Assembly: GCA_016743235.1 (NCBI GenBank) | Contig: VRZD01000006.1 | Span: 124,001-188,000, forward strand | Length of the DNA stretch: 64,000 nucleotides | Reading direction: 5' to 3' | Origin: Pantanalinema sp. GBBB05 | Lineage (GTDB): Bacteria > Cyanobacteriota > Cyanobacteriia > Leptolyngbyales > Leptolyngbyaceae | In this document: in pieces, positions 15,281 through 24,235 of the stretch | Position numbering within the stretch: the stretch's first letter is position 1 | Layout of the letters: every line of letters starts with the position of its first letter | Position numbers and translations under genes: made by a program | The notes under the pieces: generated by a model | Told to the model about the DNA's origin: nothing | The model's input: the letters and a program-made list of their open reading frames with translations, nothing else | The model's database searches: none

Positions 15281-15755
15281 TTACACGGCTTCTGGATTTA
15301 GATCGATCATCCGGCGAGTTGTATAAGTTCCTACCGGGCTCCAGAGCAGATAGGGGAGCAGTAACAAAGCGGCTGCAATGGATTGTTGTCCTACGATCGC
15401 GGCTAGCACGATTCCCAATGACAACTCCCAAGCCACCCAAAAACGTGCCGATCGCCAAACTCCGCGATCGTAAAGTAACGGGAATATAGGCAACTGTCAC
15501 GATTTCTACCAACAGGTAGAGTCCCATCCATATCCAGGTTTTAAGACTACCGGGTTCATTGTGCCAAACTAACCCTGCTGACCAAGCCCCACACACGAAC
15601 GCAATCGTCCAAATCAATGGGATGGCAGGTTCAAAGAATAACCACTTGGGTCGATCAAGGTTGGCTGCCCAAGGAATATCGCGTGGTCTAAACAGGAAAC
15701 TGCCAAAGGCAACTAGAGTAGTGATGCCACCAATGATTAGCCAGGAGTTCAACAT
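15281..15755 (-). pseudogene. TspO/MBR-like membrane protein, frameshifted
   Basis: Two overlapping frames together make one TspO-like protein of about 155 residues. The first frame runs from the ATG at 15755 and gives LDRPKWLFFEPAIPLIWT and YLLVEIVTVAYIPVTL, then GTFLGGLGVVIG. The second frame supplies GIVLAAIVGQQSIAAALLLLPYLLWSPVGTYTT and the stop at 15281. The switch lies at about 15411-15424 (a loss of two bases or gain of one). The residues on both sides remain family-like, so the lesion is recent or a sequencing error. TspO proteins bind tetrapyrroles and sense oxygen or stress. The mug gene follows directly. Confidence 0.65.
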
Positions 15756-15947
15756 CTTTGTTTTCTGCCAACTCACCTTGTTAACGGTAACAATCTGCGT
15801 TAGCCTCAACATCCGTCATAAGGACAGGTGGTAGTGTGGGATGAAAGCAAACCGTTACCCAGCACAGCGGTTAATTTAAGCTTGGTTGGAGGCAAGTGCC
15901 ATTAGAGTAGGTTTTAGTTTCGTTCTGGTCTCAGTTCCTGTTACATT

Positions 15948-16541
15948 ATGACGATCGTGATTTGCCCCGGCATCCATGACCCTGCTTTAACTTCAGCTTT
16001 TTTAGCTGGAGTCACCAGTCAATTGCAGCCATGCCAAAATTGGCGTACTGAACCTTTAGTTGTACCCACTCAAACGTATCCAGCCTTTTCCAGTCCGCAT
16101 ATTCTAGGCTGTCTTCACGATCGCTTCGGTTTAAATACTCATGATGTTACTAAACCTTTAGCCCTGGTATTGATTGGCTTCAGTGCAGGAGTCGTTGGCG
16201 CGATCGGGGCAGCGTGGGGTTGGCAGGCGATCGGGGGTCAGGTGAAAGCGCTCATTGCTTTGGATGGTTGGGGTGTACCACTCGTGGGCAATTTTACTAT
16301 ACATCGGCTCAGCCATGACCACTTTACTCACTGGAGTTCTGGGATTTTGGGTCAGAGTACAGGCGATAGTTTTTATGCTGATCCGGGGGTAGAGCATTTA
16401 GCCCTGTGGCGATCGCCGCAAGCTACTTGTGGCTGGCGAATTTCAACCCAGACCTTACCAGATCCGGTACGCACAACAGCGGCTCAGTTTCTGACCGATT
16501 TACTCCACCACTATGATGAAATTATTGACGTAGCTGTATGA
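15948..16541 (+). CDS. Alpha/beta-hydrolase-like protein of cyanobacterial type
   Basis: This 197-residue protein begins with VICPGIHDPAL, as in hydrolases whose oxyanion strand follows the start. It carries a nucleophile elbow GFSAG near residue 78. A candidate His lies late in the chain (HLALWRSPQATCGW region), but the acid residue is not obvious. The stop overlaps the ATG of the next gene (ATGA), so the pair is translationally coupled. Substrate is unknown. I am fairly sure of a hydrolase fold but not of activity. Confidence 0.7.
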   Translation: MTIVICPGIHDPALTSAFLAGVTSQLQPCQNWRTEPLVVPTQTYPAFSSPHILGCLHDRFGLNTHDVTKPLALVLIGFSAGVVGAIGAAWGWQAIGGQVKALIALDGWGVPLVGNFTIHRLSHDHFTHWSSGILGQSTGDSFYADPGVEHLALWRSPQATCGWRISTQTLPDPVRTTAAQFLTDLLHHYDEIIDVAV

Positions 16542-16927
16542 AAACTTTGGGTATTCATCACATTGCGATCATTTGCTCTAACTATGTCCGCTCTAAACAC
16601 TTCTATGTTGAATTACTAGGGTTTCCAGTGATTCAGGAGACCTATCGGGCTGAGCGGGATTCCTACAAACTTGATTTGCAAATAGACGATCGCACTCAAA
16701 TTGAACTATTCTCCTTTCCCGTTCCGCCCCTCCGCCCCAATTCACCAGAGGCTTGTGGTTTAAGACATCTTGCCTTTGCTGTTGCCGATCTTGATGTAAC
16801 AGTAGCTGAACTGATTAGCAAAGAAATTGCAGTAGAACCAATTCGCCTGGATGAATTAACTGGTAGACGATTTACCTTCTTTAAAGACCCAGATGGCTTA
16901 CCGTTAGAACTCTATGAGGCAGGATAA
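16538..16927 (+). CDS. VOC-family (glyoxalase-like) protein, GloA2/YaeR type
   Basis: The protein has 129 residues. The two beta-alpha-beta-beta-beta repeats of the vicinal oxygen chelate fold are visible. IHHIAIICSNYVRSKHFYVELLGF starts the first; GLRHLAFAVADLDVTVAEL starts the second. Candidate metal ligands are His8, Glu56 in TQIELFS, His76 in LRHLAF and Glu125 in LPLELYE. It most resembles the YaeR/GloA2 subgroup rather than classical glyoxalase I. It overlaps the preceding hydrolase gene by 4 bases. The substrate is unknown; a small metabolite or glutathione adduct is possible. The next gene, for S-formylglutathione hydrolase, is convergent and starts only one base away. Confidence 0.85.
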   Translation: MKTLGIHHIAIICSNYVRSKHFYVELLGFPVIQETYRAERDSYKLDLQIDDRTQIELFSFPVPPLRPNSPEACGLRHLAFAVADLDVTVAELISKEIAVEPIRLDELTGRRFTFFKDPDGLPLELYEAG

Positions 16928-16928
16928 T

Positions 16929-17810
16929 CTACTGCTTTTGACCATATAAAATAGCCGCATGATGCTCTATATGATCGGCAATAAAGGTGGCAATAAAGTA
17001 ATAACTATGGTCGTATCTAGGCTGTATTCGTAACGTTAATGGTTGTCCAGCCTGGTGACAGGCTTGCTCAAATACATGTGGCATTAGTTGGGCGTCCAAA
17101 AACTGATCAGCAGAACCTTGATCAATTAAGATTGGCTGCGGTAATTGCTGGTGCAATACCAGTTCACTGGCATCATAAGCGTTCCAGGTTGTTAAATCGG
17201 TTCCCAGGTATTGGGTAAACACATGTTGTCCCCAAGGACATTGACTAGGAGCACAGATCGGGGCAAAAGCAGATACCGATCGATACTGGTGAGGATTACG
17301 TAAGGCACAGATCAAGGCGCCATGCCCACCCATAGAATGACCAAAGATGCCTTGACATACCTGTTCCCTACCCTCTACTCGATCGCGACGCACTGGAAAA
17401 TGCGCTGCAATCAAGTCAGGTAGTTCTTTTACGACATAGCTATACATCTGATAGTACTGATTCCAGGGCGCGATCATGGCATCTATATAAAACCCGGCTC
17501 CACTCCCTAACGTCCAATCATCATCTTCCCCCGGAATGCCCGTATCTCTGGGGCTGGTATCAGGTACAACCAGCATTAATCCATGCTCAGCCGCATATCG
17601 TTGCGCTCCTGCTTTCGCCATGAAGTTTTCTTGGGTGCAGGTGAGACCGGACAAAAAATAGAGGACGGGTACAGGCTCTAAAGCCGCTTGGGGAGGCAGA
17701 TAAACTGCCAACTTCATCTCACTATTACAGGCTTGCGAGAGATGGCTATAGAAGCCTAATGTGCCGCCGAAACAAGTATGTTCACTTAACAACTTAGGTG
17801 AGTTAGACAT
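16929..17810 (-). CDS. fghA: S-formylglutathione hydrolase
   Basis: The protein has 293 residues. It hydrolyses S-formylglutathione to formate and glutathione in formaldehyde detoxification. The esterase D features are clear: LSGLTCTQENFMAKAG near residue 52, the catalytic Ser in GHSMGGHGA near 155, the acid in LIDQGSADQFLD near 230, and the His in RYDHSYYFI near 266. Length and motif order are normal for the family. No alcohol dehydrogenase partner gene lies beside it. Confidence in the function is high. Confidence 0.93.
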   Translation of the reverse strand: MSNSPKLLSEHTCFGGTLGFYSHLSQACNSEMKLAVYLPPQAALEPVPVLYFLSGLTCTQENFMAKAGAQRYAAEHGLMLVVPDTSPRDTGIPGEDDDWTLGSGAGFYIDAMIAPWNQYYQMYSYVVKELPDLIAAHFPVRRDRVEGREQVCQGIFGHSMGGHGALICALRNPHQYRSVSAFAPICAPSQCPWGQHVFTQYLGTDLTTWNAYDASELVLHQQLPQPILIDQGSADQFLDAQLMPHVFEQACHQAGQPLTLRIQPRYDHSYYFIATFIADHIEHHAAILYGQKQ

Positions 17811-17932
17811 CAGCGATCGCGCTCATAGGTAGCAATCCAGGAATCATAGCAGATCAACAAGCAACAGAAGCCAGATGCCATGATGGCTCTGACTTCTATG
17901 TAAAGCCTCTCTTAACAAAAAGACTTTAACGA

Positions 17933-18715
17933 TTAGTGTTGATGTTGTTGAATTGCCGCGATCGCTTGTTCAACAATCCTCACACCTTGAACTTTGTCCT
18001 GTTCCAGACATAAATCTCTGGCTCGATACATGTGATCGAGGGCTTGTTCCACATTACCTTGGTTGTTAAAAGCAACTCCAAGATTGTAGTAAGTTTCAGC
18101 AGATTCTGGCATCACATCCAGAACTTCCTGAAACTCATCGATCGCTTGCTCAAATTCCCCTTTTCGCCCCAATGTTAAACCGAGGTGATAGTGAGTCTGC
18201 GCCAGGACATCGACAATATGGGGCTGGGTGGATAGCAGATTGGTCGGTGGGGTGACTGCATTAGATTGTGTTAATTGTTCAGCTGGTTGCATATCTTCTA
18301 CTAGCTGATTTTGCTCGGAATGATCGCGGTCTGGAGCCACTGCTTTGACTTGCTCGATCGTGTCTTCAGTAATCGATTTGACCTGTTCAACCGTGTCTTT
18401 AACAGTGCCTTTCACGGTATGAGCGATCGATGCAGCCGTTTCACTATGGCTAGCCTCTTGACCCAGCGCAGCTCCTGCTACACTCCCAACAACAGCCCCG
18501 ATCGTAGCTCCAACTCGACCACCTACAGTATGTTTACCGATCAAATGACCAATGACTGCCCCGGTGATCCCTCCACTCGCTGCCGCTGTTAAAGTAGCCA
18601 CTGGTTCCGAGATTGTTTGGGGTTCAGTGGAATCTTCAGTTGGAGAGTGAATTGCTTCCTGACTAAGCTCCTGATCTATTTCCGCGTTGTCAAAGTGAGT
18701 TTGGTTGTTATTCAT
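17933..18715 (-). CDS. Glycine-zipper protein with C-terminal TPR repeats
   Basis: The product has about 260 residues. An acidic N-terminal 45 residues leads into a glycine zipper (about 50-95: GGITGAVIGHLIGKHTVGG, then GATIGAVVGSVAGAALG), a membrane-inserting or oligomerising pattern. A helical stretch rich in VKDTVEQVKSI repeats follows (about 100-130). Two TPR units, YHLGLTLGRKGEFEQAIDEF and YYNLGVAFNNQGNVEQALDHM, occupy about 180-245. AAGGA sits 8 bases before the ATG at 18715, so I prefer it to 18724. It appears to be a single-gene unit. The function is not known; a stress or envelope scaffold is possible. Confidence 0.75.
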   Translation of the reverse strand: MNNNQTHFDNAEIDQELSQEAIHSPTEDSTEPQTISEPVATLTAAASGGITGAVIGHLIGKHTVGGRVGATIGAVVGSVAGAALGQEASHSETAASIAHTVKGTVKDTVEQVKSITEDTIEQVKAVAPDRDHSEQNQLVEDMQPAEQLTQSNAVTPPTNLLSTQPHIVDVLAQTHYHLGLTLGRKGEFEQAIDEFQEVLDVMPESAETYYNLGVAFNNQGNVEQALDHMYRARDLCLEQDKVQGVRIVEQAIAAIQQHQH

Positions 18716-19210
18716 GATAGTCATCCTTATATAATTGTTTGATTACCCGTAGATAGTGCTCCGGTTTTCTTTCAATCCTGATAGGTAATAGTTTGCCAAA
18801 ATTACATTCAGAGCTAAGTTTTCAGAATTTTTTGTTATGTGACTCTTACACTATAATCAGAGTTTTGATTTTCTAAAGATTATCTACTTCTGATAGTTAA
18901 GGTAAGAGCAATTTTTTGCTCTAATTCAATCAGTAATAGGTTTACCTACTTAGCCCCTCAAGAGATTACTATGAGATAGAGTGAATTATCAATTTGCCTT
19001 AGTTTAATCCTTGGGATACGATTTAGCATTTAGCTTAGGAAAGACTCTATTCACTCCCTGGATCAATCGTTAGTTTGAGAAATGGATTTAGCTTGCGATC
19101 GCACGCCTATTCCCTCCTTAGCAAGAGACTAAAATCAGTCGCTCTAACTATCATTTGTATGACACTGAATCTGTAGTGTTAAACCGTAATTAACCTATAG
19201 GGAGAGAATC
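18716..19210. other. Intergenic region, no gene seen
   Basis: This stretch of nearly 500 AT-rich bases holds the promoters of the glycine-zipper gene (minus) and the small protein at 19211 (plus). One GCGATCGC site lies near 19096. I see no RNA gene, repeat or conserved site. Confidence 0.4.
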
Positions 19211-19420
19211 ATGACATTTAGATACCGCTGGAAGAATGGTGCTCCTCCCACGCGTGATCAGGCAGCCCGCAATGCCAATCTGCTGGATGAAAATCAGTTC
19301 ACTCACCCTAACGATCAACAAATTGCGGAAGAAGCCGCTCGAAAATATCTTGGTGTACCGGCGCAAATTCCAGATGATAGTAAGCCTGTGTTACCTCAAG
19401 CGGCTCCTCCGCCTCAATAA
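19211..19420 (+). CDS. Small hydrophilic protein, function unknown
   Basis: This 69-residue protein has a basic start (FRYRWKNG), a charged middle and a Pro/Gln-rich end (QAAPPPQ). GGGAGAG lies 5-6 bases before the ATG and a good terminator follows the stop, so it is likely a real gene. I do not recognise the family. Confidence 0.65.
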   Translation: MTFRYRWKNGAPPTRDQAARNANLLDENQFTHPNDQQIAEEAARKYLGVPAQIPDDSKPVLPQAAPPPQ

Positions 19421-19451
19421 CTTTCAAGGGAGAATTTAGTCCTTTGATTCA

Positions 19452-19491
19452 CCGACTATAGTTGAGTTGTAAGCTATGCAACTGTAGTCGG
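19452..19491 (+). terminator. Terminator after the 69-residue protein gene
   Basis: CCGACTATAGTTG (19452-19464) pairs with CAACTGTAGTCGG (19479-19491) with one G-T wobble, then ACTTTTGTT follows. This is a 13-bp stem with a 14-base loop and a short T-run. Confidence 0.7.
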
Positions 19492-19592
19492 ACTTTTGTT
19501 GCTCGTCTGACACTGATCAATAGCTTCCGGCGGCGTTTATAGTGAAAGTTGTCAATTCATTCAACCGAATTAACCAACTTGAAGGAGCGCCT

Positions 19593-21098
19593 GTGACTAC
19601 TGAAGCCAACCTGCATGGAGCGATGCCGCCGAGTGAGTCTTTGCCTGATGTTGCAACCGATTCATGGCAAGTAGGAACCGAGGAAACGTTCCAATGGACA
19701 AAACAGTGGTATCCGATCGCTGTGATTGAATTTCTTGATCCCTCTCGACCCCAGGCGCTGCAATTACTGGGCAAGGATTTAGTCATATGGCGCGATAGTG
19801 CAAAGCAATGGCACTGCTTTGCGGATGCCTGCCCCCATCGGCTAGCGCCATTATCGGAAGGGCGAGTGGAACCCGACGGTACATTGCTGTGTGCTTACCA
19901 TGCTTGGCGCTTTGATGCTCAGGGGCGTTGTGTTCGCATCCCTCAGTCCAAAGATGCTCAAACGGAAGCTAGCCATTGTGCAAATCCCAAATCTTGTGCC
20001 CAGGTTTATCCGACTCAAGAACGACAGGGACTTTTATGGGTGTGGGCAGAGTCCGGTGATGCGGCTCAACTTGAGAGCCAAACCCGTTCTCCCCGGTTGA
20101 TTCCAGAGCTAGAGGTAGAGTCCGATCACATCGTTAAGCTATTTTGGAATATTCGAGATCTCCCCTATGGGTGGGATTTTTTCATGGAAAATGTGGCAGA
20201 TCCAGCCCATGTTCCGGTTTCTCATCATGGCATGATGGGCAGTCGCTACCAGGATGCTCAATATTACGACATGATCCGCATGGGCGAAATGTCTACCCAG
20301 GATGGAGTTGTTTATGCCACGACACCTACTCCACCAGCGATCGCGGCAGCCATTCGGGAGTTTAGACCACCGTGTTTAATGAAGATTATTTCTACCTTTA
20401 CGGATGGAGGGCAACTTATTCTAGTGCTGTATGCCACTCCCACTCGTCCAGGTTGGTGTCGTCATATTGGTTGTCAAATTTTAGTTAAAAATCAAGCTGG
20501 GAAAACGCCTAAAGGGTTAGCTTTTTTTGCTTTGCCGATGCCAGCTTGGTTAGGGCATGTGTTGGCCTCTTTGTTTCTACATCAAGATCTGGTGTTTCTG
20601 CATTATCAAGAAAAAACGCTGGCTAAACGTAATCCTGATCACTGGTTAAGTGCTGTCTTTACGCCAAATCCGCAAGACAAGATGGTGATTGCTTTACGCC
20701 AGTGGTTGAAAAATCGCGCTGGCGGTGGTATTCCTTGGGATACTGCTTGTCATCCAGAGTTACCACCTGCTGAAATGGACAAGCAACGGTTGTTTGATGT
20801 CTGGACCACTCATACGAAACATTGCCATGCTTGCCAAAATGCGCTGACAACAATTAATCGCTGGCAGGTGATTGCTTACGGTGCAGCGATCGTTTGTTTG
20901 ATTTTGGCACTGATGTTAGATGCACGAGCGATCGCCCTGCAAAGTCAGGTTAATTCGTCACCACTGACTATGACGCCACCTACTGGATTCTGGTGGGCAA
21001 TGGTTAGTGGCATTCTGTTTGTAATCATTGGTTATCTTTTGAAAAAACTTAGTCGGCTCTTTTATCTCTATGAATTTGAACATGCTCAGAATGATTAA
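19593..21098 (+). CDS. Rieske oxygenase of the pheophorbide a oxygenase (PaO/Tic55) family
   Basis: The protein has about 501 residues. The Rieske [2Fe-2S] cluster ligands are CPHR and CAYHAW, near residues 80-105. The mononuclear iron site ENVADPAHVPVSHHG is near 205. A PaO-type C-terminal domain with the characteristic HCHACQ pair is near 410, followed by two hydrophobic membrane segments at about 435-455 and 470-490. The family oxygenates tetrapyrrole or related substrates. The true substrate in cyanobacteria is often not known. A GTG at 19542 is possible, but AAGGAG lies 5 bases before the GTG at 19593, which I use. Confidence 0.88.
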   Translation: MTTEANLHGAMPPSESLPDVATDSWQVGTEETFQWTKQWYPIAVIEFLDPSRPQALQLLGKDLVIWRDSAKQWHCFADACPHRLAPLSEGRVEPDGTLLCAYHAWRFDAQGRCVRIPQSKDAQTEASHCANPKSCAQVYPTQERQGLLWVWAESGDAAQLESQTRSPRLIPELEVESDHIVKLFWNIRDLPYGWDFFMENVADPAHVPVSHHGMMGSRYQDAQYYDMIRMGEMSTQDGVVYATTPTPPAIAAAIREFRPPCLMKIISTFTDGGQLILVLYATPTRPGWCRHIGCQILVKNQAGKTPKGLAFFALPMPAWLGHVLASLFLHQDLVFLHYQEKTLAKRNPDHWLSAVFTPNPQDKMVIALRQWLKNRAGGGIPWDTACHPELPPAEMDKQRLFDVWTTHTKHCHACQNALTTINRWQVIAYGAAIVCLILALMLDARAIALQSQVNSSPLTMTPPTGFWWAMVSGILFVIIGYLLKKLSRLFYLYEFEHAQND

Positions 21099-21326
21099 GT
21101 TCGAGTAGTTCTGTCCAATTAGACTTGAATTTTTCCTAAAGAGCGCATAAAGTCCTCACCCTTCATATTGCCTGGCTATTAGCTAATGGATGTTCCAGCA
21201 CAATGTCTATTTTTTGTATTGAGCGCTACCAATATCCTTTGTCTAAAATCTCTTCTTAGGGAGGAAGCTAGAGCCTAACCGGGTAGTTATCGTAACTTAA
21301 CAGCGATCGCCTTTAAGAGGAACACG

Positions 21327-21908
21327 ATGAAGTCATTAAATGTTACCAAAATAATTTGGACAAGTGCTTGTGCGGTTAGCTTTGCAGTTTTATCGCCAGC
21401 TTTATTGGCTGTTGCTCAAACTGGCGGAACTACCGGCGGAGCTACAGATACTACTACTTCTCCGGGTACAACCGGTGGAACTACCACTACTGGTACTGAC
21501 AGCACTGGTAGTACTGGTACAACCACCTCTCCCACGGATACAACTGGGACAAGCACTGGGACGACTGGCACTGGTACTGGGACAACTACGGATACGACTG
21601 GAACAACAACAGCTCCAGGTGATGCTACAGGAACGACGACCTCACCTAGTGGTGCAAGTGGCACAACCACTGCTCCTACAGATACTACAGGGACGACGAC
21701 TTCTCCTAGTGGCACAAGTGCCTCACCTTACAGCACTTCTCCTGGTAGCACAACTGTTCAAGGTGCAGATACCCGAGGCGATCGAGACTTTGACTGGGGC
21801 TGGCTAGGGTTGCTGGGCTTAATTGGACTGGCCGGGTTAGCACGCAAACCAGAACAACGTACAGTGTATGAGAATCCAGATGTGACGACTCGTACGGGAA
21901 CACGCTAG
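21327..21908 (+). CDS. Secreted Thr/Gly-rich protein with WGxxGxxG-type anchor
   Basis: The protein has 193 residues. A signal peptide (about 1-31, cut after LAVAQ) is followed by a 115-residue low-complexity region of TTGTT/TSPSG/DTTG units. The C-terminus has DWGWLGLLGLIGLAGLARK, a WGxxGxxG-type membrane segment followed by basic residues and a short tail. Such C-termini behave like sorting or anchoring signals in cyanobacteria. AAGAGGA sits just before the ATG. The repeated codons make this a candidate for repeat-length variation. Its role is unknown; an extracellular or envelope glycoprotein is plausible because Thr is a good O-glycosylation acceptor. Confidence 0.8.
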   Translation: MKSLNVTKIIWTSACAVSFAVLSPALLAVAQTGGTTGGATDTTTSPGTTGGTTTTGTDSTGSTGTTTSPTDTTGTSTGTTGTGTGTTTDTTGTTTAPGDATGTTTSPSGASGTTTAPTDTTGTTTSPSGTSASPYSTSPGSTTVQGADTRGDRDFDWGWLGLLGLIGLAGLARKPEQRTVYENPDVTTRTGTR

Positions 21909-21923
21909 TTCTTATGAGTTTAG

Positions 21924-21975
21924 AGTGGGTTGAAGCAATTCAGTCATCGGAGAGATGGCAGTTGATCAACCCACT
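21924..21975 (+). terminator. Possible hairpin after the Thr-rich protein gene
   Basis: AGTGGGTTGA (21924-21933) is matched by TCAACCCACT (21966-21975) across 32 bases. There is no T-run, so this is only a possible terminator or processing structure. Confidence 0.35.
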
Positions 21976-22035
21976 AACCAGTGAACTAATCGTTTGCGAT
22001 CGAACTCTAACAAAATTTCTTATAGGAGACTAGCC

Positions 22036-22320
22036 ATGACGACGGATGACGCGTCTGCTCAAGCCAAAGCGGAACTTGAAGAAGTGGCGGACAATGCAGG
22101 GGCGCGAACGGCAGCCGTTCGTGCTAATCCTAAAATCTCTTTAGAGGAAGCAGCCAATGCAGCGGCTGGAGAAGGTCCAAACGCTTCTGGGGATTCAGCT
22201 CCTAGCGATACTGAATTTCATATTCCCAGTACTTCTGAACCCTTTGCTACTGATATTCCTACAGCGAATGCGCCTGATCCAAAAGTGGCTAATTCTGACA
22301 ATCCAAATGCTGCGACCTAA
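22036..22320 (+). CDS. Small acidic Ala/Asn-rich protein
   Basis: The product has 94 residues. It is rich in Ala, Asp, Glu and Pro, has no transmembrane segment and looks largely unstructured (ending NPNAAT). TAGGAG lies 9 bases before the ATG at 22036. An earlier frame start at 21994 has no such signal. Its last bases overlap the convergent GT9 gene stop by 4 bases. The function is not known. It resembles hydrophilic, stress-associated small proteins only in general composition. Confidence 0.6.
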   Translation: MTTDDASAQAKAELEEVADNAGARTAAVRANPKISLEEAANAAAGEGPNASGDSAPSDTEFHIPSTSEPFATDIPTANAPDPKVANSDNPNAAT

Positions 22321-23390
22321 CTGGTCGATCGCAAGCAACCCTGATTTAGAAACAGGATACTCATAGCGCTTTCTAAAACTTGTGCAACTGTAATGCTGTC
22401 TAAGTTTACAGATTGATGCGTAGGAGTTACTGCAATGAGATGGCGATGTCTGCTCTGAAGGGTTGAATGTAATGCTCCCCAAGTAAGCGGATCAGTATGA
22501 CCAAATAGGGTCACTGTAGGAATCTGACGAGCATAGGCAATGTGGGCAGGTCCCGAATCATTCGTGATCAGAACTGATAGTCGATCGAGGACTGCTCCCA
22601 ACACAGGTAATGATGTTTTTCCAGCTAAATTCACTGCTCCTTGACCAATGCCCTGAGTTACCTGGTCGGCTAATTGCCACGATTCCTGATTACCAACAAC
22701 GACTACCGTACCCTGACACTGCTGCTGCAATGCCCGACCCACTTGAATAAACCGATCGGTTGACCACTGTTTATTCATATCTCCAGCCGCTGGATGTAGC
22801 CCGATTAAGGGTAACTTTAACTGGGCTAAGAGACTCTCTGCAACGTGGTGATCTGCCAACTCCAAGGGAAATTCTAATTGTTCACCTCTACTGGGAACGC
22901 CGAGAAAATTAATTAATGCCAACACTCGACGAATTTCATGCAGATTTTCTGGCATTGCCAAGGCGGCATCTAAGCAACCAGCGGTATCACCGGGACGAAT
23001 AAATCCAGTGGTTTTTTGTGCCCCTAACATTAGCGTTAGGGGATTGGCATATACGCCTGAACCATGCATTTGAATTGCCAGGTCAAAGTTTTCTGCTTGC
23101 ATCTGGTGAAAGAAATCTAAGGTGCGATCTGCCGCAAAAAACTGTTCTGCCATGCCTGGAAAACCAGGAAAGGGAATCAGGCGATCGAGATAGGGCGATC
23201 GTGCAACCAACTCTGCCACAAAGGGCATGGCTATTAGACTAATTTCTGCTTGAGGTAGGGCTTGGCGTAAGGCACGGAAGGCTGGAGTGGCACAAACAAA
23301 ATCTCCAATTCGCGAGGCTCTTACCAGTACTACTTTTTGAGGTGTTTCAGGTAAGCGATCGAGTAAGCCCGGTAGAAACGGATCGTTCAT
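22317..23390 (-). CDS. GT9-family glycosyltransferase (heptosyltransferase-like)
   Basis: The product has about 357 residues. The GT9 pattern is clear: VLVRASRIGDFVCATPAFRALR at the N-terminus, LIGLHPAAGDMNKQWSTDRF in the middle, and TNDSGPAHIAYARQIPTVTLFGHTDPLTWG in the nucleotide-sugar-binding half. The enzyme transfers a sugar from an ADP- or other nucleotide-sugar to a glycan, usually lipid-linked. The start at 23390 is two bases after the stop of the preceding GT2 gene. It is the last gene of the six-gene operon. The acceptor is not known. Confidence 0.88.
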   Translation of the reverse strand: MNDPFLPGLLDRLPETPQKVVLVRASRIGDFVCATPAFRALRQALPQAEISLIAMPFVAELVARSPYLDRLIPFPGFPGMAEQFFAADRTLDFFHQMQAENFDLAIQMHGSGVYANPLTLMLGAQKTTGFIRPGDTAGCLDAALAMPENLHEIRRVLALINFLGVPSRGEQLEFPLELADHHVAESLLAQLKLPLIGLHPAAGDMNKQWSTDRFIQVGRALQQQCQGTVVVVGNQESWQLADQVTQGIGQGAVNLAGKTSLPVLGAVLDRLSVLITNDSGPAHIAYARQIPTVTLFGHTDPLTWGALHSTLQSRHRHLIAVTPTHQSVNLDSITVAQVLESAMSILFLNQGCLRSTS

Positions 23391-23392
23391 GC

Positions 23393-24235
23393 TCAAACTT
23401 CCAACGTTTCTGGAGCATAGCGAGCAATCATTTCTGGCAACAGATCTAAAGCATGACCATCCACTGTTCCCTGCGAATTGAGGACCGTCGATGGCACTTC
23501 GGCATGATAAGTCCCAGAGGGCATAATGGCACAGCCACCCCAACGACGCATTAATAGGTTTTGCACTAGCACTTCTTCCCCCGAGTGATAGCGGGGTAAG
23601 CGCTCCCAAAAGGAGAAGCCCCCAACCTGCAATAATTTCGATCGCTCATACAAGATACAGCAGGCGACCCAAGCAATTTTATACCGCCGAAATTCTCCTG
23701 GTGCTAAGGTTTGGCTAACATGATATAAGTTAGCGGCGCGATGCAGATGAAATCGTTCCCATATGGGTGAATCTGGCTGCACTATTTCTGGGGTAACCGC
23801 TCCCTGCCAAAACTCGACCGGCTGTTGCTGAGGGCGAATATCAGCTCGATAAGATAATCCAGTCGGGAAGGCTCCCACAAATCCACATTGCTCTGTTTGT
23901 AGGGTTGTGAGTAACCGCTCTACAACCCAGGGTTCCATGAATACATCATCATCTAGATATAGCACTGCATCTGCTCTAGCCTGCTGGAGTAGAAACTCTC
24001 GCTGTTCCGCAATTCCTTGTGAGGGTAGACGATGATAATAGGAATGAGTACCACCACGACTATCAATGATGCGGAGCAAGGTTTGAATTACTGGTGAGTT
24101 GATCACAGGCTCCAGACTTTGATCTGCCAAAATCACATGGAGATCAGTCAAGCTTTGAGTTGCAACACCGGAAAGGGTAAAAATTAGGGATGACAACCGA
24201 TCGCAAGTTGGTAGCAAAATATCAACGATCGCCAT
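23393..24235 (-). CDS. GT2-family glycosyltransferase (short)
   Basis: The protein has 280 residues. It begins with VDILLPTCDRLSSLIFTLSGV, typical of GT-A fold enzymes, and carries the metal-binding AVLYLDDDVF around residue 90 and a conserved VACCILYERSKLLQVGGF block near 205. There are no membrane segments. Its start overlaps the upstream methyltransferase gene by 14 bases and its stop lies 2 bases from the GT9 start. Sugar donor and acceptor are not deducible. It probably works on the same glycan as the neighbouring enzymes. Confidence 0.85.
   Translation of the reverse strand: MAIVDILLPTCDRLSSLIFTLSGVATQSLTDLHVILADQSLEPVINSPVIQTLLRIIDSRGGTHSYYHRLPSQGIAEQREFLLQQARADAVLYLDDDVFMEPWVVERLLTTLQTEQCGFVGAFPTGLSYRADIRPQQQPVEFWQGAVTPEIVQPDSPIWERFHLHRAANLYHVSQTLAPGEFRRYKIAWVACCILYERSKLLQVGGFSFWERLPRYHSGEEVLVQNLLMRRWGGCAIMPSGTYHAEVPSTVLNSQGTVDGHALDLLPEMIARYAPETLEV

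Noticed and set aside
21416..21715. Minus-strand 99-codon frame, Val/Pro-rich
   Set aside because: It is the reverse reading of the Thr/Gly repeat region and has no start signals.
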